A stretch of DNA of 64,000 nt from Actinomycetota bacterium (GTDB lineage: Bacteria > Actinomycetota > Thermoleophilia > Gaiellales > F1-60-MAGs149): the NCBI GenBank assembly GCA_016870485.1, contig VGBM01000002.1:173033-237032 (forward strand). Direction: 5' to 3'. Numbering within the stretch: position 1 is the first letter of the stretch; every line of letters starts with the position of its first letter. Under the pieces are notes generated by a model. That model was not told where the DNA came from and did no database searches. It saw nothing but the letters and a program-made list of their open reading frames with translations. Made by a program: the position numbers and the translations under genes. Positions 29,823 to 39,163 of the stretch are shown one piece after another.

Positions 29823-31364
29823 TCAGTGCCGGAAGTGCCGGCGCCCGACGTGCGCCATCGCCCGTCCCGCCGCGTCGACGGCGGCCGTGACCTCGTCGTC
29901 GCGCTTGGCGCCGCCCGGCTGGATCAGCGCCGTGATCCCCGCCTCGAGCGCGAGCTCGGGGCCGTCGGGAAACGGGAAGAAGGCGTCCGAGGCGAGCACG
30001 GCGCCGGGCCGCTTGTCGGGCGGGGTCTTCTCGACGGCGATGCGGACGGCGTCGACGCGGCTCATCTGCCCCGCACCGATCCCGAGCGTGGCGCCGTCGC
30101 GGGCGATCACGATCGCGTTCGAGGAGACGTGCCGGCAGACCCGCCACGCGAACAGGAGGTCCTCCCACTCGCGCGCGTCCGGCTGGGCGGCGGTCACCAC
30201 CCGCATCGCCTCCTGCGGCTCGTCGGCGCGGTCGGGCTCCTGCACGAGCATCCCGCCGGGGACGGGCCGGAGGTGCCGGGCCGGGCCGCGCCGGGCGGGG
30301 TCCGCGTCCTCGAGGAGCCGCGTCGAGGCGCGCACCGACAGCGCCTCGAGGGCGCCCGGCTCGAAGCCGGGCGCGATCAGCACCTCGAGGAACTGCTCGG
30401 CGAGCTCCGCGGCGAGTGCCGCGTCGACGGGGCGGTTGAGGGCGACGACGCCCCCGAACGCGCTGATCGGGTCGCCGGCGAGGGCGCGCGCCCAGGCCTC
30501 GCCGATGTCCCGGCCGATCGCGGCGCCGCACGGGTTCTGGTGCTTGACGATGGCGCAGGCGGGCCGGTCGAACTCGGCCGCGATCGCGTGGGCGGCGGCG
30601 AGGTCGGCGAGGTTGTTGTACGAGAGCTCCTTGCCGCCGTGCTGGATCACCCCCGTCAGGAGGTGCCGCGGCTGCGTGCGGTCGACGTAGTAGGCGGCCG
30701 CCTGGTGGGGGTTCTCGCCGTAGGGCAGGTCGCGCTCCTTGGCGAGGTCGATGACGATCCCGTCAGGCAGCGCCACCTGTCCGGCGAACCACGCCGCGAT
30801 CGCCGCGTCGTAGCCCGCGGTCAGGGCGAAGGCCTCGGCGGCGAGCCGGCGGCGCGTCGCCTCCGACACGGAGCCGCCGGTCTCGGCGAGCTCGGCGATC
30901 ACCTCGGGGTAGCGGCGCGGATCGGTGACCACGGCGACGGCGCGGTGGTTCTTGGCGGCGGCGCGGATCATGGCGGGCCCGCCGACGTCGATCTTCTCGA
31001 TCGCCTCGGCGTCCGTGACGCCCGGCTGGGCGATCGTCTCCCGGAACGGGTACAGGTTGACGACCACGAGCCCGATCTCGGCGATGCCGAGCTCGGCCAG
31101 CCGCTCGAGGTCCTCGGGGACGTCCCGGCGGGCGAGGATGCCGCCGTGGATGGCGGGATGCAGCGTCTTGACGCGCCCGCCGAGCATCTCGGGCGCGCCG
31201 GTCACCTCGTCGAGCGGCGTCCACGGCACGCCCGCGGCCTCGACGCGGGCGCCCGTGCCCGCGGAGGCGACGATCTCGATGCCGTGCCCGTGCAGGGCGC
31301 GCGCGAGCCTGTCGAGCCCGGTCGGGTCGGAGACGGAGACGAGGGCGCGGCGGATCCGGCTCAC
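29823..31364 (-). CDS. purH: bifunctional AICAR transformylase / IMP cyclohydrolase
   Basis: 513 residues, full length. It does the last two steps to IMP. The N-terminal cyclohydrolase domain has LGGRVKTLHPAIHGGILARR and VVVNLYPF; the transformylase domain has DLPYGENPHQAAAYY, KHQNPCGAA and SDAFFPFPDGPELA. The usual SVSDKTG near the start reads SVSDPTG. The GTG start overlaps the purN stop as GTGA. Confidence 0.97.
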   Translation of the reverse strand: MSRIRRALVSVSDPTGLDRLARALHGHGIEIVASAGTGARVEAAGVPWTPLDEVTGAPEMLGGRVKTLHPAIHGGILARRDVPEDLERLAELGIAEIGLVVVNLYPFRETIAQPGVTDAEAIEKIDVGGPAMIRAAAKNHRAVAVVTDPRRYPEVIAELAETGGSVSEATRRRLAAEAFALTAGYDAAIAAWFAGQVALPDGIVIDLAKERDLPYGENPHQAAAYYVDRTQPRHLLTGVIQHGGKELSYNNLADLAAAHAIAAEFDRPACAIVKHQNPCGAAIGRDIGEAWARALAGDPISAFGGVVALNRPVDAALAAELAEQFLEVLIAPGFEPGALEALSVRASTRLLEDADPARRGPARHLRPVPGGMLVQEPDRADEPQEAMRVVTAAQPDAREWEDLLFAWRVCRHVSSNAIVIARDGATLGIGAGQMSRVDAVRIAVEKTPPDKRPGAVLASDAFFPFPDGPELALEAGITALIQPGGAKRDDEVTAAVDAAGRAMAHVGRRHFRH

Positions 31365-31966
31365 GCAACGGCCCCCTCGGGCGCGGGCACCTCGTCGCGG
31401 GCGAGCCGCATGACGACGTCGGGCAGGAGCCGGTGCTCGACGGCCTGGATCCGCTCGTGCAGGGCGTCGGGCGTGTCGCCGCCCCGCACCGGCACGGGCT
31501 CCTGCGCGATCACGGGGCCCGTATCGAGGCCGCGGTCGACGAAGTGGACGGTGACGCCGGTCTCGGGGACGCCCGCGGCGAGCGCCTGCTCCCAGGCCCG
31601 CAGCCCCGGGAAGGCGGGCAGGAGCGACGGGTGCACGTTGACCACGGGCAGGCGCTCCACGACGGCCTCCGTCAGGAGCTGCATGAAGCCGGCCAGGACG
31701 ACGAGCTCGACCCCGCGCTCGACGAGCCAGTCGGCGAGGCGCCCGTCGCGGCCCGCGCGATCGCCGTCCTCGACGGCGAAGACCGCCGTCTCGATGCCGG
31801 CCTCGCGGGCGCGCTCCAGCGCGGGCGCGGCGGCGTTGTCGGAGGCGACGGCGACGATTGCGGCCGTCGCGTCGAGCCGGTCGAGCAGCGCCACGAGGTT
31901 CGAGCCGCGGCCCGAGGCCAGGACGGCGACGCGCAGGGGGTCGGCGGCGGTCGCGACCCGGATCAT
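31361..31966 (-). CDS. purN: phosphoribosylglycinamide formyltransferase
   Basis: 201 residues. It formylates GAR with 10-formyltetrahydrofolate. LASGRGSNLVALLD, the catalytic Asn-His-Asp set (VNVHPSLLPAFPG and VHFVDRGLDTGPVIAQ) and normal length identify it. Starts within the last bases of purM (ATGA) and ends within the start of purH (GTGA). Confidence 0.97.
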   Translation of the reverse strand: MIRVATAADPLRVAVLASGRGSNLVALLDRLDATAAIVAVASDNAAAPALERAREAGIETAVFAVEDGDRAGRDGRLADWLVERGVELVVLAGFMQLLTEAVVERLPVVNVHPSLLPAFPGLRAWEQALAAGVPETGVTVHFVDRGLDTGPVIAQEPVPVRGGDTPDALHERIQAVEHRLLPDVVMRLARDEVPAPEGAVA

Positions 31967-32964
31967 CCCGCGTAGCGGACCCCCGCGCCCGCCTCGATCG
32001 TGCCGATCGCCCACGCGCCGACGCCGCGCTCGGCGAGCGCCGCGAGGGCGGCCGCCTCGTCCGCGGGCGCGACGACCGCGATCATCCCGATCCCGAGGTT
32101 GAAGACGCGGCGCAGCTCGTCCTCGGCGACGCCCTGGTCGGCGAGCCACGCGACGACCGCCGGGCGCGGCCAGGCGTCGGGGTCGATGACCATGCCGCAG
32201 CCGTCGGGCAGCACGCGCGGCGCGTTGCCCCCGATCCCGCCGCCCGTGATGTGCGCGAGCGCCTTGACCTCCGCAGCGGCGCGCAGGGCGCGCACGTCGT
32301 CGACGTAGATGCGGGTCGGGGCGAGCAGATCGGCCGGGGCGGCGGCGAGGCCGCCGGCGCGCTCGACGACGCGGCGCACGAGCGAGAAGCCGTTCGAGTG
32401 CAGGCCCGACGAGGCGATGCCGACCACGCGGTCACCGGGCGCCACCGACGCGCCGTCGATCAGCCGGCTGCGCTCGCAGACGCCGAGCGCGAAGCCCGCG
32501 ACGTCGAGGCTGTCGGGCGCCATCACGCCGGGGTGCTCGGCGGTCTCGCCGCCGAGGAGCGCCGCGCCGGCCTGCCGACAGCCGTCGGCGATGCCCTCGA
32601 CGAGCGTCGCGACGACCTCGGGGTCGAGCTGGCCGACCGAGACGTAGTCGAGGAACAGCACCGGCTCGGCGCCCACGCAGAGGATGTCGTTGACGCACAT
32701 CGCGACGCAGTCGATCCCCGCGGCGTGCAGGCTGCCGGCCTCGCGGTGCAGCTCGAGCTTCGTGCCCACCCCGTCGGTGCCCGCCACGAGCACCGGGTCC
32801 TCGTAGCCGAGGCCGCCGAGGGCGAGCAGGCCCGCGAAGCCGCCGTGCGTGTCGATCACGCCCGGGCGGGCCGTGGAGCGCACGGCGCCCTTCAGCCGCT
32901 CGACCACCGCGTCGGCGGCGTCGAGCGAGACGCCGGCGGCCGCGTACGTCAGATCGTCGCCCAT
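31963..32964 (-). CDS. purM: phosphoribosylformylglycinamidine cyclo-ligase (AIR synthetase)
   Basis: 333 residues from ATG 32964. It closes the imidazole ring of AIR using ATP. TYAAAGVSLDAAD, AGTDGVGTKLELH, GGETAEHPGVM and HITGGGIGGNAPRVLP are the family motifs in order. The start lies two bases after the purF stop. The end overlaps purN by four bases (ATGA). Confidence 0.97.
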   Translation of the reverse strand: MGDDLTYAAAGVSLDAADAVVERLKGAVRSTARPGVIDTHGGFAGLLALGGLGYEDPVLVAGTDGVGTKLELHREAGSLHAAGIDCVAMCVNDILCVGAEPVLFLDYVSVGQLDPEVVATLVEGIADGCRQAGAALLGGETAEHPGVMAPDSLDVAGFALGVCERSRLIDGASVAPGDRVVGIASSGLHSNGFSLVRRVVERAGGLAAAPADLLAPTRIYVDDVRALRAAAEVKALAHITGGGIGGNAPRVLPDGCGMVIDPDAWPRPAVVAWLADQGVAEDELRRVFNLGIGMIAVVAPADEAAALAALAERGVGAWAIGTIEAGAGVRYAG

Positions 32965-32966
32965 CG

Positions 32967-34355
32967 TCACGCCACCGGCAGCTGCGTGGCCTCGAAGCGG
33001 TCCTTGTCGGCCGCCACCGGCACGGGCGTCGGGTAGCGCCCCGTCAGGCAGGCCCGGCAGAAGCGGTCGTCGCCGTGACCCGTCGACGCCTCGAGGCCCT
33101 CGAGCGACAGGTACGCGAGCGAGTCCGCGTCGAGCTCGACGCGGATCTCCTCGAGCGACTTGGCGGCTGCGATCATCTCGTTCTTCGTGGCCATGTCGAT
33201 GCCGTAGAAGCAGGGCGAGATGATCGGCGGCGACGAGATCCGCAGGTGCACCTCGGTCGCGCCCGCGCCGCGCAGCATCTCGACGATCTTGCGGGTCGTC
33301 GTGCCGCGCACGATCGAGTCGTCGACGACCACCACGCGCCGGCCGGCGAGCACGTCCGGCATCGGGTTGAACTTGAGCCGGATGCCGCTCTCGCGCATCG
33401 CCTGTTCCGGCTGGATGAAGGTGCGCCCGACGTAGCGGTTCTTGATCAGCCCGTCCACGTACGGGATGCCGCTCCGCCGCGCGAAGCCCTGCGCGGCGGG
33501 CGCGCCCGAGTCGGGCACGGGGATCACGATGTCGGCCTCGGCCGGCGCCTCCTCGGCGAGCCGCTCGCCCATCCGCTCGCGCACGCCGTGCAGGTGCTGG
33601 CCGTCGATCCGCGAGTCGGGCCGCGCGAAGTAGATGAACTCGAACACGCACAGCGCGGGATGGTGCGGGTCGGCCGGGCGGATGCTCTCGACGCCGTCGG
33701 GGTGCAGCACCACGATCTCGCCCGGCTCGACGTCGCGCACGACGCGCGCGCCGACGAGGTCGAGCGCGCAGCTCTCCGACGCGAGCACGGGATGCCCGTC
33801 GAGGTCGCCGAGGACGAGCGGGCGAATGCCGTCCGGGTCGCGGAAGCCGATCAGCCGCTCCTCGTCCATGACGACGGCGGCGAACGCCCCGCTGATCCGG
33901 CTGATCGCCTCCTGCACGCCCTCGACGAGGGTGCCGGGGTGCTCGCAGATCAGGGCGGCGATGACCTCGGTGTCCGAGGTCGACTCGAAGCGGATGCCCT
34001 TGGCCTCGAGCTGCTCGCGCAACTCGGTCGTGTTCGTGAGGTTGCCGTTATGGCCGAGCGCCAGCGTGCGGCCCTCGCGGTGGCGCACCACGGGCTGCGC
34101 GTTCTGCCACTGCGACGAGCCCGTCGTCGAGTAGCGCGCGTGGCCGATCGCCATGTCGCCGCGCAGGGTCTCGAGCGTCGACTCGTCGAAGACCTGGCTG
34201 ACGAGGCCGAGGTCACGGACCGCGGTGATGCGGCTGCCGTCCGTGACGGCGATGCCGGCGCTCTCCTGCCCGCGGTGCTGCAGCGCGTAGAGGGCGAAGT
34301 AGGCGAGCCGGGCGACGTCGCGGCCCGGCGCGTGGATGCCGAAGACGCCGCACAC
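32967..34355 (-). CDS. purF: amidophosphoribosyltransferase
   Basis: 462 residues. First committed step: PRPP plus glutamine to phosphoribosylamine. The N-terminal nucleophile is Cys2 (MCGVFGI), so there is no propeptide, and no better start exists upstream before purL. The PRPP site reads VVVVDDSIVRGTT. Cys in ALCVFEFIYFARPDS, PPIISPCFYGID and the C-terminal CRAC match the 4Fe-4S ligands of the Bacillus-type, oxygen-sensitive enzyme. GTG 34355 begins one base after the purL stop. Confidence 0.97.
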   Translation of the reverse strand: MCGVFGIHAPGRDVARLAYFALYALQHRGQESAGIAVTDGSRITAVRDLGLVSQVFDESTLETLRGDMAIGHARYSTTGSSQWQNAQPVVRHREGRTLALGHNGNLTNTTELREQLEAKGIRFESTSDTEVIAALICEHPGTLVEGVQEAISRISGAFAAVVMDEERLIGFRDPDGIRPLVLGDLDGHPVLASESCALDLVGARVVRDVEPGEIVVLHPDGVESIRPADPHHPALCVFEFIYFARPDSRIDGQHLHGVRERMGERLAEEAPAEADIVIPVPDSGAPAAQGFARRSGIPYVDGLIKNRYVGRTFIQPEQAMRESGIRLKFNPMPDVLAGRRVVVVDDSIVRGTTTRKIVEMLRGAGATEVHLRISSPPIISPCFYGIDMATKNEMIAAAKSLEEIRVELDADSLAYLSLEGLEASTGHGDDRFCRACLTGRYPTPVPVAADKDRFEATQLPVA

Positions 34356-34356
34356 G

Positions 34357-36567
34357 TCAGGCGTCCCCGAGCATCTGCGGGATCGTCTGGCCGTGGAGGT
34401 GGATCGCGTCGGCGAGGTCGAGCTCGGCCGTCGCGTCGCCCGCGCGGACCCGCACCGCGTGCCCCCCGGCCCGGCCGACGGCCCGCGCCGGCACGCCGCG
34501 CCCGGCGGCGAGCGCGATCAGGCCCTCGGGGTCCGGGGTGGCGGCGAGCACGAGCCCCCCGCCCGGCTCCCCGAACAGCGTGATGTCGTCGCGGGCACCG
34601 AGCGCCGGCAGCTCGACGTCGATGCCGACCCGGCCCGCGATCGCGAGCTCGGCGGCGCAGACGGCGAGCCCACCGTCGGCGACGTCGTGGGCGGCCTGCA
34701 TCAGCCCCTGCGCCGCGGCGGCGTGCAGGACGCCGAGCAGCGCCGCCTCGGCGGCGAGGTCGACGTCCGGGATCCGGCCCGCGACCGCGCCGAGGACGAC
34801 GGCCTGGTACTCGGAGCCGTCGACGGCCGGGGCGCTGTCGCCGAGCAGCACGATCGCCGTGCCGTCCCGCGGCGCGGCGCCGACCGCGTGGGCGGCGTCG
34901 TCGAGCAGCCCGACGCAGCCGACGATCGGCGTCGGCGGGATCGGCCCGCCCGCGTGCTCGTTGTAGAGCGAGACGTTGCCGGAGACGACGGGCGCGCCGA
35001 TCGCCTCGCAGGCCTCGGCCATCCCCTCGACGGCCTCGACCAGCATGTACGGGGTCTCGCCCCGCTCCGGGTTGCCGAAGTTCAGGCAGTTCGTGATCGC
35101 CAGGGGGCGCGCGCCCGTGCAGGCCACGTTCCGGGCCGCCTCGGCGACGGCCTGGCGGCCGCCGCGGCGCGGGTCGAGCCACGTGCGCCGCCCAGAGCCG
35201 TCGAGCGCGGCCGCGACGGCGCGCTGCGATCCGGGCAGCCGCACGACGCCGGCGTCGGCGCCGGGCCGGATCACGCCGCCGCCGCCGACGAGCTGGTCGT
35301 ACTGCTGGTAGACGGCGGCCTTCGAGGCCACGTTCGGCGCGACGAGGAGGTGCTTGAGCGCGTCGGTCGGGTCGGGCGCCGGGCCGAGCCCCGCCGGGTC
35401 GAGCGGCTCGTCGGCGAGGCGCGCGGGGCGCACCGGGTCGAGCGCGTAGCGCGGGCAGTCGTCGACCAGGGCGGAGACGGGGATGTCGCCGACGACCTCG
35501 TCGCCGAACGTGCAGACCAGGTGGTCGCCCTCGATCACCTCGCCGATCACCGAGCACTGGAGCTCCCAGCGCGCGCAGAGCGCCTGCACCGCGGCGAGCT
35601 GCGACGGCTCGACGCAGGCCAGCATCCGCTCCTGCGACTCGGAGATCATGATCTCGAACGGCTCCATGTCGGCCTCGCGCAGCGGCACCTTCGCGAGGTC
35701 GAGGCGCACGCCGACCGGGCCGCGCGAGGCCATCTCGGACGCCGACGAGGCGAGGCCCGCCGCGCCGAGGTCCTGCAGGCCCACGAGCACGTCGCCCGCG
35801 ATCAGCTCGAGCGACGCCTCGATCAGGCGCTTCTCCATGTACGGATCGCCGATCTGGACCGTCGGGCGCTTGTCGTCGCCGCCCGCGTCGATGTCCTGCG
35901 AGGCGAGGACGGAGGCGCCGCCGATGCCGTCGCGGCCCGTGCGCGCCCCGAACAGCACGATCAGGTTGCCGGTGCCGGCCGCCGTCGCGCTCTTCAGGTC
36001 CTCCGCGCGCAGGACGCCGATGCACATCGCGTTGACCAGGCACGACTGCTCGTAGCCCGGGTCGAAGCGCACCTCGCCGCCGATGTTCGCGACGCCGACG
36101 CAGTTGCCGTAGTGGCCGATGCCGCGCACCGCCCCGTCGAACAGCCGCCGCGTCCGCTCCGTCGCCGGGTCGCCGAAGCGCAGCGAGTCGAGGATCGCGA
36201 TCGGCCGCGCGCCCATCGCGAAGACGTCGCGCAGGATGCCGCCCACGCCCGTGGCGGCGCCCTGGAAGGGCTCGACCGCGGAGGGGTGGTTGTGGCTCTC
36301 GACCTTGAAGGCGACGCCGAGGCCGTCACCGGCGTCGACGACGCCCGCGTTCTCGCCGGGGCCCTGCAGCACGGCCGGCCCGTCGGTGGGCAGCCGGCGC
36401 AGCACCATCCGCGAGTGCTTGTAGCCGCAGTGCTCGCTCCAGAGCAGCGAGAACACCGCCAGCTCGAAGTGGTTCGGCGCGCGCCCCATCAGCGCGCCGA
36501 TCTGCGTGTACTCGTCGTCCGTCAGGCCGAGTTGGCGGTGCAGCGGCGGATCGGAGACCTGGTTCAC
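34357..36567 (-). CDS. purL: phosphoribosylformylglycinamidine synthase, large subunit
   Basis: 736 residues, the short PurL that works with separate PurQ and PurS. It converts FGAR to FGAM with ATP and ammonia. WSEHCGYKHSR, FKVESHNHPSAVEPFQGAATG and the duplicated PurM-like halves (second starting near 400) are intact. GTG 36567 opens the purL-F-M-N-H operon; TAGTGT ends ten bases upstream with a GTTAAC palindrome in between. PurS and PurQ are encoded 3 kb away in another unit. Confidence 0.97.
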   Translation of the reverse strand: MNQVSDPPLHRQLGLTDDEYTQIGALMGRAPNHFELAVFSLLWSEHCGYKHSRMVLRRLPTDGPAVLQGPGENAGVVDAGDGLGVAFKVESHNHPSAVEPFQGAATGVGGILRDVFAMGARPIAILDSLRFGDPATERTRRLFDGAVRGIGHYGNCVGVANIGGEVRFDPGYEQSCLVNAMCIGVLRAEDLKSATAAGTGNLIVLFGARTGRDGIGGASVLASQDIDAGGDDKRPTVQIGDPYMEKRLIEASLELIAGDVLVGLQDLGAAGLASSASEMASRGPVGVRLDLAKVPLREADMEPFEIMISESQERMLACVEPSQLAAVQALCARWELQCSVIGEVIEGDHLVCTFGDEVVGDIPVSALVDDCPRYALDPVRPARLADEPLDPAGLGPAPDPTDALKHLLVAPNVASKAAVYQQYDQLVGGGGVIRPGADAGVVRLPGSQRAVAAALDGSGRRTWLDPRRGGRQAVAEAARNVACTGARPLAITNCLNFGNPERGETPYMLVEAVEGMAEACEAIGAPVVSGNVSLYNEHAGGPIPPTPIVGCVGLLDDAAHAVGAAPRDGTAIVLLGDSAPAVDGSEYQAVVLGAVAGRIPDVDLAAEAALLGVLHAAAAQGLMQAAHDVADGGLAVCAAELAIAGRVGIDVELPALGARDDITLFGEPGGGLVLAATPDPEGLIALAAGRGVPARAVGRAGGHAVRVRAGDATAELDLADAIHLHGQTIPQMLGDA

Positions 36568-36577
36568 GCGTTAACCA

Positions 36578-36583
36578 ACACTA
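36578..36583 (-). promoter_or_regulatory. -10 hexamer TAGTGT for the purLFMNH operon
   Basis: Ends ten bases before GTG 36567. The six-base palindrome GTTAAC (36570-36575) lies between, at or next to the expected transcript start. Confidence 0.5.
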
Positions 36584-36693
36584 GCGCAGGCACCTGTCGC
36601 CCATGCCGCCCCGCGCGCCCCCCTCCCGACCCCGTGCGGCCCTCGCGCGGACCCGTGCGCCCGCCGTTCCGCACCGGCCCCGATCCTCCGTGC

Positions 36694-37017
36694 ATGACCA
36701 CTCCCGCCATCCCCTCCGACTCCCCCTCCAAGCGCGACGGCATCAGCGTCCCCGGCGGCCGCGCCCGCCTCGTCGCCGAGCTCGTCGAGCCCGGCGGCGG
36801 CGAGGCCGGCGACATCGTGCTGCAGGCCCTCGAGGGCCCCGACGGGGCCCTCCTCCTGCGCATCGGCTACCGCCGCCGCGGCGCGGTCGTGCGCGCCCCG
36901 GCCACCGCGGGCGCGCGCGCCTGGACGCGCCTGATGCGCCGCGCCGGCGGCGACCCCGTGATCGGACCCCTGCTCGGCGCAGGCCCGCCCGCGGCCGCCG
37001 GCCGCCATCGCGCGTAG
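36694..37017 (+). CDS. small hypothetical protein
   Basis: 107 residues starting ATG 36694. Third codon positions are almost all G/C, which supports coding. The product starts with a polar linker, then a predicted beta-rich middle (GGRARLVAELVEPG, IVLQALEGPDGALLLRIGYRRRG) and a helical, Arg-rich end. No signal peptide or known family. GATCCT ends six bases before the ATG, a weak -10 candidate. It ends ten bases before the PAC2-family gene. Confidence 0.6.
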   Translation: MTTPAIPSDSPSKRDGISVPGGRARLVAELVEPGGGEAGDIVLQALEGPDGALLLRIGYRRRGAVVRAPATAGARAWTRLMRRAGGDPVIGPLLGAGPPAAAGRHRA

Positions 37018-37020
37018 TGT
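37015..37020 (+). promoter_or_regulatory. -10 hexamer TAGTGT for the PAC2-family gene
   Basis: Ends six bases before GTG 37027 and begins with the TAG stop of the preceding small gene. Confidence 0.55.
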
Positions 37021-37026
37021 TCGAGC

Positions 37027-37944
37027 GTGGGCGTGATCGACTTCGAGTCCCAGCCGGCGTTCGCCGACCCGATCGTGGTGGCGGCCTTCCGCGGCTGGAA
37101 CGACGGCGGCTCGGCGGCCACCGTCGCCGCCGCGTTCCTGCGCAACCACTGCCACGCCGAGCGCTTCGCCTCGATCAGCTCCGAGGAGTTCGTCGACTTC
37201 CAGCAGACGCGCCCGCAGGTCACCGTCGAGGAGGGCCACCTGCGCCAGATCACCTGGCCGGAGACCGAGCTCCTCCACGCCCGGCTGCCCGGCGGCCGCG
37301 ACCTCCTGCTCGTGATCGGCACCGAGCCGAACTACCGCTGGCGCGCCTTCTCGGACGCAATCTCCGCCTACGCGGCCGAGGTCGGCGCCGGCCTCGCCAT
37401 CACCCTTGGCGGGCTCCTCGCCGACACCCCCCACACGCGCCCCGTGCCCGTCTCGAGCACCGCGCACGACCCCGACCTGATGGACCGCTACGACCTCGAG
37501 CCGATCCGCTACGAGGGCCCGACCGGCATCGTCGGCGTCCTCCACGACGGCCTCGGCCGCGCGGGCATCCCCTCGGCGAGCCTGTGGGCGGCCGTGCCGC
37601 ACTACCTCGGCGGCAACCCGAACCCGACCGCCGCCCTCGCGCTCGTGCGCGCGCTCGAGCCGCTCGTCGAGTGCGAGCTCGAGCCGACCGAGCTCGAGAC
37701 CGCCTCCGCGGAGTTCGACCGCCAGATCGCGCGCGTCGTCGAGAAGGACGCCGAGATGCGCTCCTACGTGGCCGACCTCGAGGCGCGCCTCGACGCGGGC
37801 GACGACTACGAGGACGACGACGAGGACGAGGACGAGGACGACCTCGACGACGAGGGCGAGATCACCGCGGACGACCTCCCCAGCGCCGACGAGCTCGAGG
37901 CGGAGCTGCAGGAGTTCCTCCGCGACCAGCGCGACGAGGGCTGA
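37027..37944 (+). CDS. PAC2-family (proteasome assembly chaperone 2-like) protein
   Basis: 305 residues. The PAC2 fold covers about 10-235: VVAAFRGWNDGGSAATVAAAFL, LLLVIGTEPNYRWRAFSDAI, ITLGGLLADTPHTRPVPV, GPTGIVGVLHDGLGRAGIPSASLWAAVPHYL. The last 60 residues are strongly acidic with runs of Asp and Glu (about 258-285) before a short helix. Actinobacterial PAC2 proteins are common, but no proteasome or Pup gene is in this window, so a link to the proteasome is only by family name. The stop TGA abuts the stop of the next gene as TGATCA. Confidence 0.88.
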   Translation: MGVIDFESQPAFADPIVVAAFRGWNDGGSAATVAAAFLRNHCHAERFASISSEEFVDFQQTRPQVTVEEGHLRQITWPETELLHARLPGGRDLLLVIGTEPNYRWRAFSDAISAYAAEVGAGLAITLGGLLADTPHTRPVPVSSTAHDPDLMDRYDLEPIRYEGPTGIVGVLHDGLGRAGIPSASLWAAVPHYLGGNPNPTAALALVRALEPLVECELEPTELETASAEFDRQIARVVEKDAEMRSYVADLEARLDAGDDYEDDDEDEDEDDLDDEGEITADDLPSADELEAELQEFLRDQRDEG

Positions 37945-39156
37945 TCAGCCCCCCGCGGCGAGAGCCGCGAGGTCGGCCGCGGGGTCCGCGAGCATCGCGG
38001 GCGGCGGCTCGACGCCCGCCGCGAACAGCTTGCGCACGCCCCGCAGCGTCTTCATGTCCCCCACGCTCAGCGCCGCCCGCATCCGCCCGTCGCGAACGTA
38101 GAAGGCGGTGCAGGCCGGCGTCTGGGTGTCGCCGCGCCAGACGATCTCGTCGTCGGGGCGCGGCACGCCGACCACGTTGAGGGTCAGGTCGCCCTGGTCC
38201 GACCAGAACGTCGGCAGGTCCTCGAAGAGGCCCTCGCCGAGCGCGATCTGCTCGGCCGCGACCTGGCCGTGGCCGATCGCCACGGCTGCGTGCTCGACGC
38301 GGATCCGCTCCTCGTCGGCCCACCGGCTCGGGAAGGCGGCGATGTCGCCGACCGCCCAGACCCCGTCGACGCTCGTGCGCAGCCCCGCGTCGACGCGCAC
38401 GCCGCCGTCCGTGATCGCGCAGCCGAGCGCCTCGGCGAGCTCGAGCCGCGGTGCCTGGCCGACCGCGGCGACCACGATGTCGGCGGGCACCACCTCGCCG
38501 CCGGCGAGGACGACGCCCGCGTCGGTCACGGCCTCGACGGCGACGCCCGCGCGGATGTCGACGCCGCGCGCCTCGGCCCAGCGCAGGACGTGCGCCGCGA
38601 CCTCGCGCCCGAGGGGGCGCGACATCGGCTCGGGCGCGGCCTCGAGCACCGTGGCCGAGTGGCCGTGCGCGACGGCCGCCGTCGCCGCCTCCATCCCGAT
38701 GAAGCCGCCGCCGATGATGGCGAGCCGGCGCGGCCCCTCGGCGAGGAGCGCCTGCAGGGCGAGGGCCTCGTCCATGCGGGTGATGCGGTGGGCGCGCTCG
38801 AGGCCCGGGATCGGCAGCCGGCGCGGCGCGCAGCCCGTGGCCAGGACGAGCGCATCCCAGGCGAGGGCCGTGCCGTCCGACAGGGTCGCGGTGCGGGCCG
38901 CGGCGTCGACGGCCTCGACCCGGGTGCCGAGGCGCAGGTCGATGCGGTCCTGGGCGTAGGTCTCGGGCGCGGGCTTGACGACCTTGTCCATGTCGGCCGT
39001 GCCCACGATCACGGACTTCGAGAGCGGCGGCCGGTCGTAGGGGTGCGTCGACTCGTCCCCGACGAGCACGATCTCGCCGTCCCAGCCGATGCGGCGCAGG
39101 GTCAGCGCGCAGGCGCGCCCGGCCATGCCGGCGCCCGCGATCAGGGCGATCCCCAT
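37945..39156 (-). CDS. FAD-dependent NAD(P)H:ferredoxin reductase-type oxidoreductase
   Basis: 403 residues from ATG 39156. Two Rossmann sites: ALIAGAGMAGRACALTLR for FAD and AIIGGGFIGMEAATAA for NAD(P)H, then VWAVGDIAAFPSRW closing the FAD site and a C-terminal domain of the dioxygenase ferredoxin-reductase (BphA4/rubredoxin reductase) type. It starts seven bases after the Rieske ferredoxin stop, so the two form an electron-transfer operon from NAD(P)H to an unknown oxygenase, which is not adjacent. Confidence 0.93.
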   Translation of the reverse strand: MGIALIAGAGMAGRACALTLRRIGWDGEIVLVGDESTHPYDRPPLSKSVIVGTADMDKVVKPAPETYAQDRIDLRLGTRVEAVDAAARTATLSDGTALAWDALVLATGCAPRRLPIPGLERAHRITRMDEALALQALLAEGPRRLAIIGGGFIGMEAATAAVAHGHSATVLEAAPEPMSRPLGREVAAHVLRWAEARGVDIRAGVAVEAVTDAGVVLAGGEVVPADIVVAAVGQAPRLELAEALGCAITDGGVRVDAGLRTSVDGVWAVGDIAAFPSRWADEERIRVEHAAVAIGHGQVAAEQIALGEGLFEDLPTFWSDQGDLTLNVVGVPRPDDEIVWRGDTQTPACTAFYVRDGRMRAALSVGDMKTLRGVRKLFAAGVEPPPAMLADPAADLAALAAGG

Positions 39157-39163
39157 CGCGCGC

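Noticed and set aside
37801..37944. Pup-like protein tail
   Set aside because: Acidic, but it lacks the GGQ/GGE end of Pup and is fused to a PAC2 domain.
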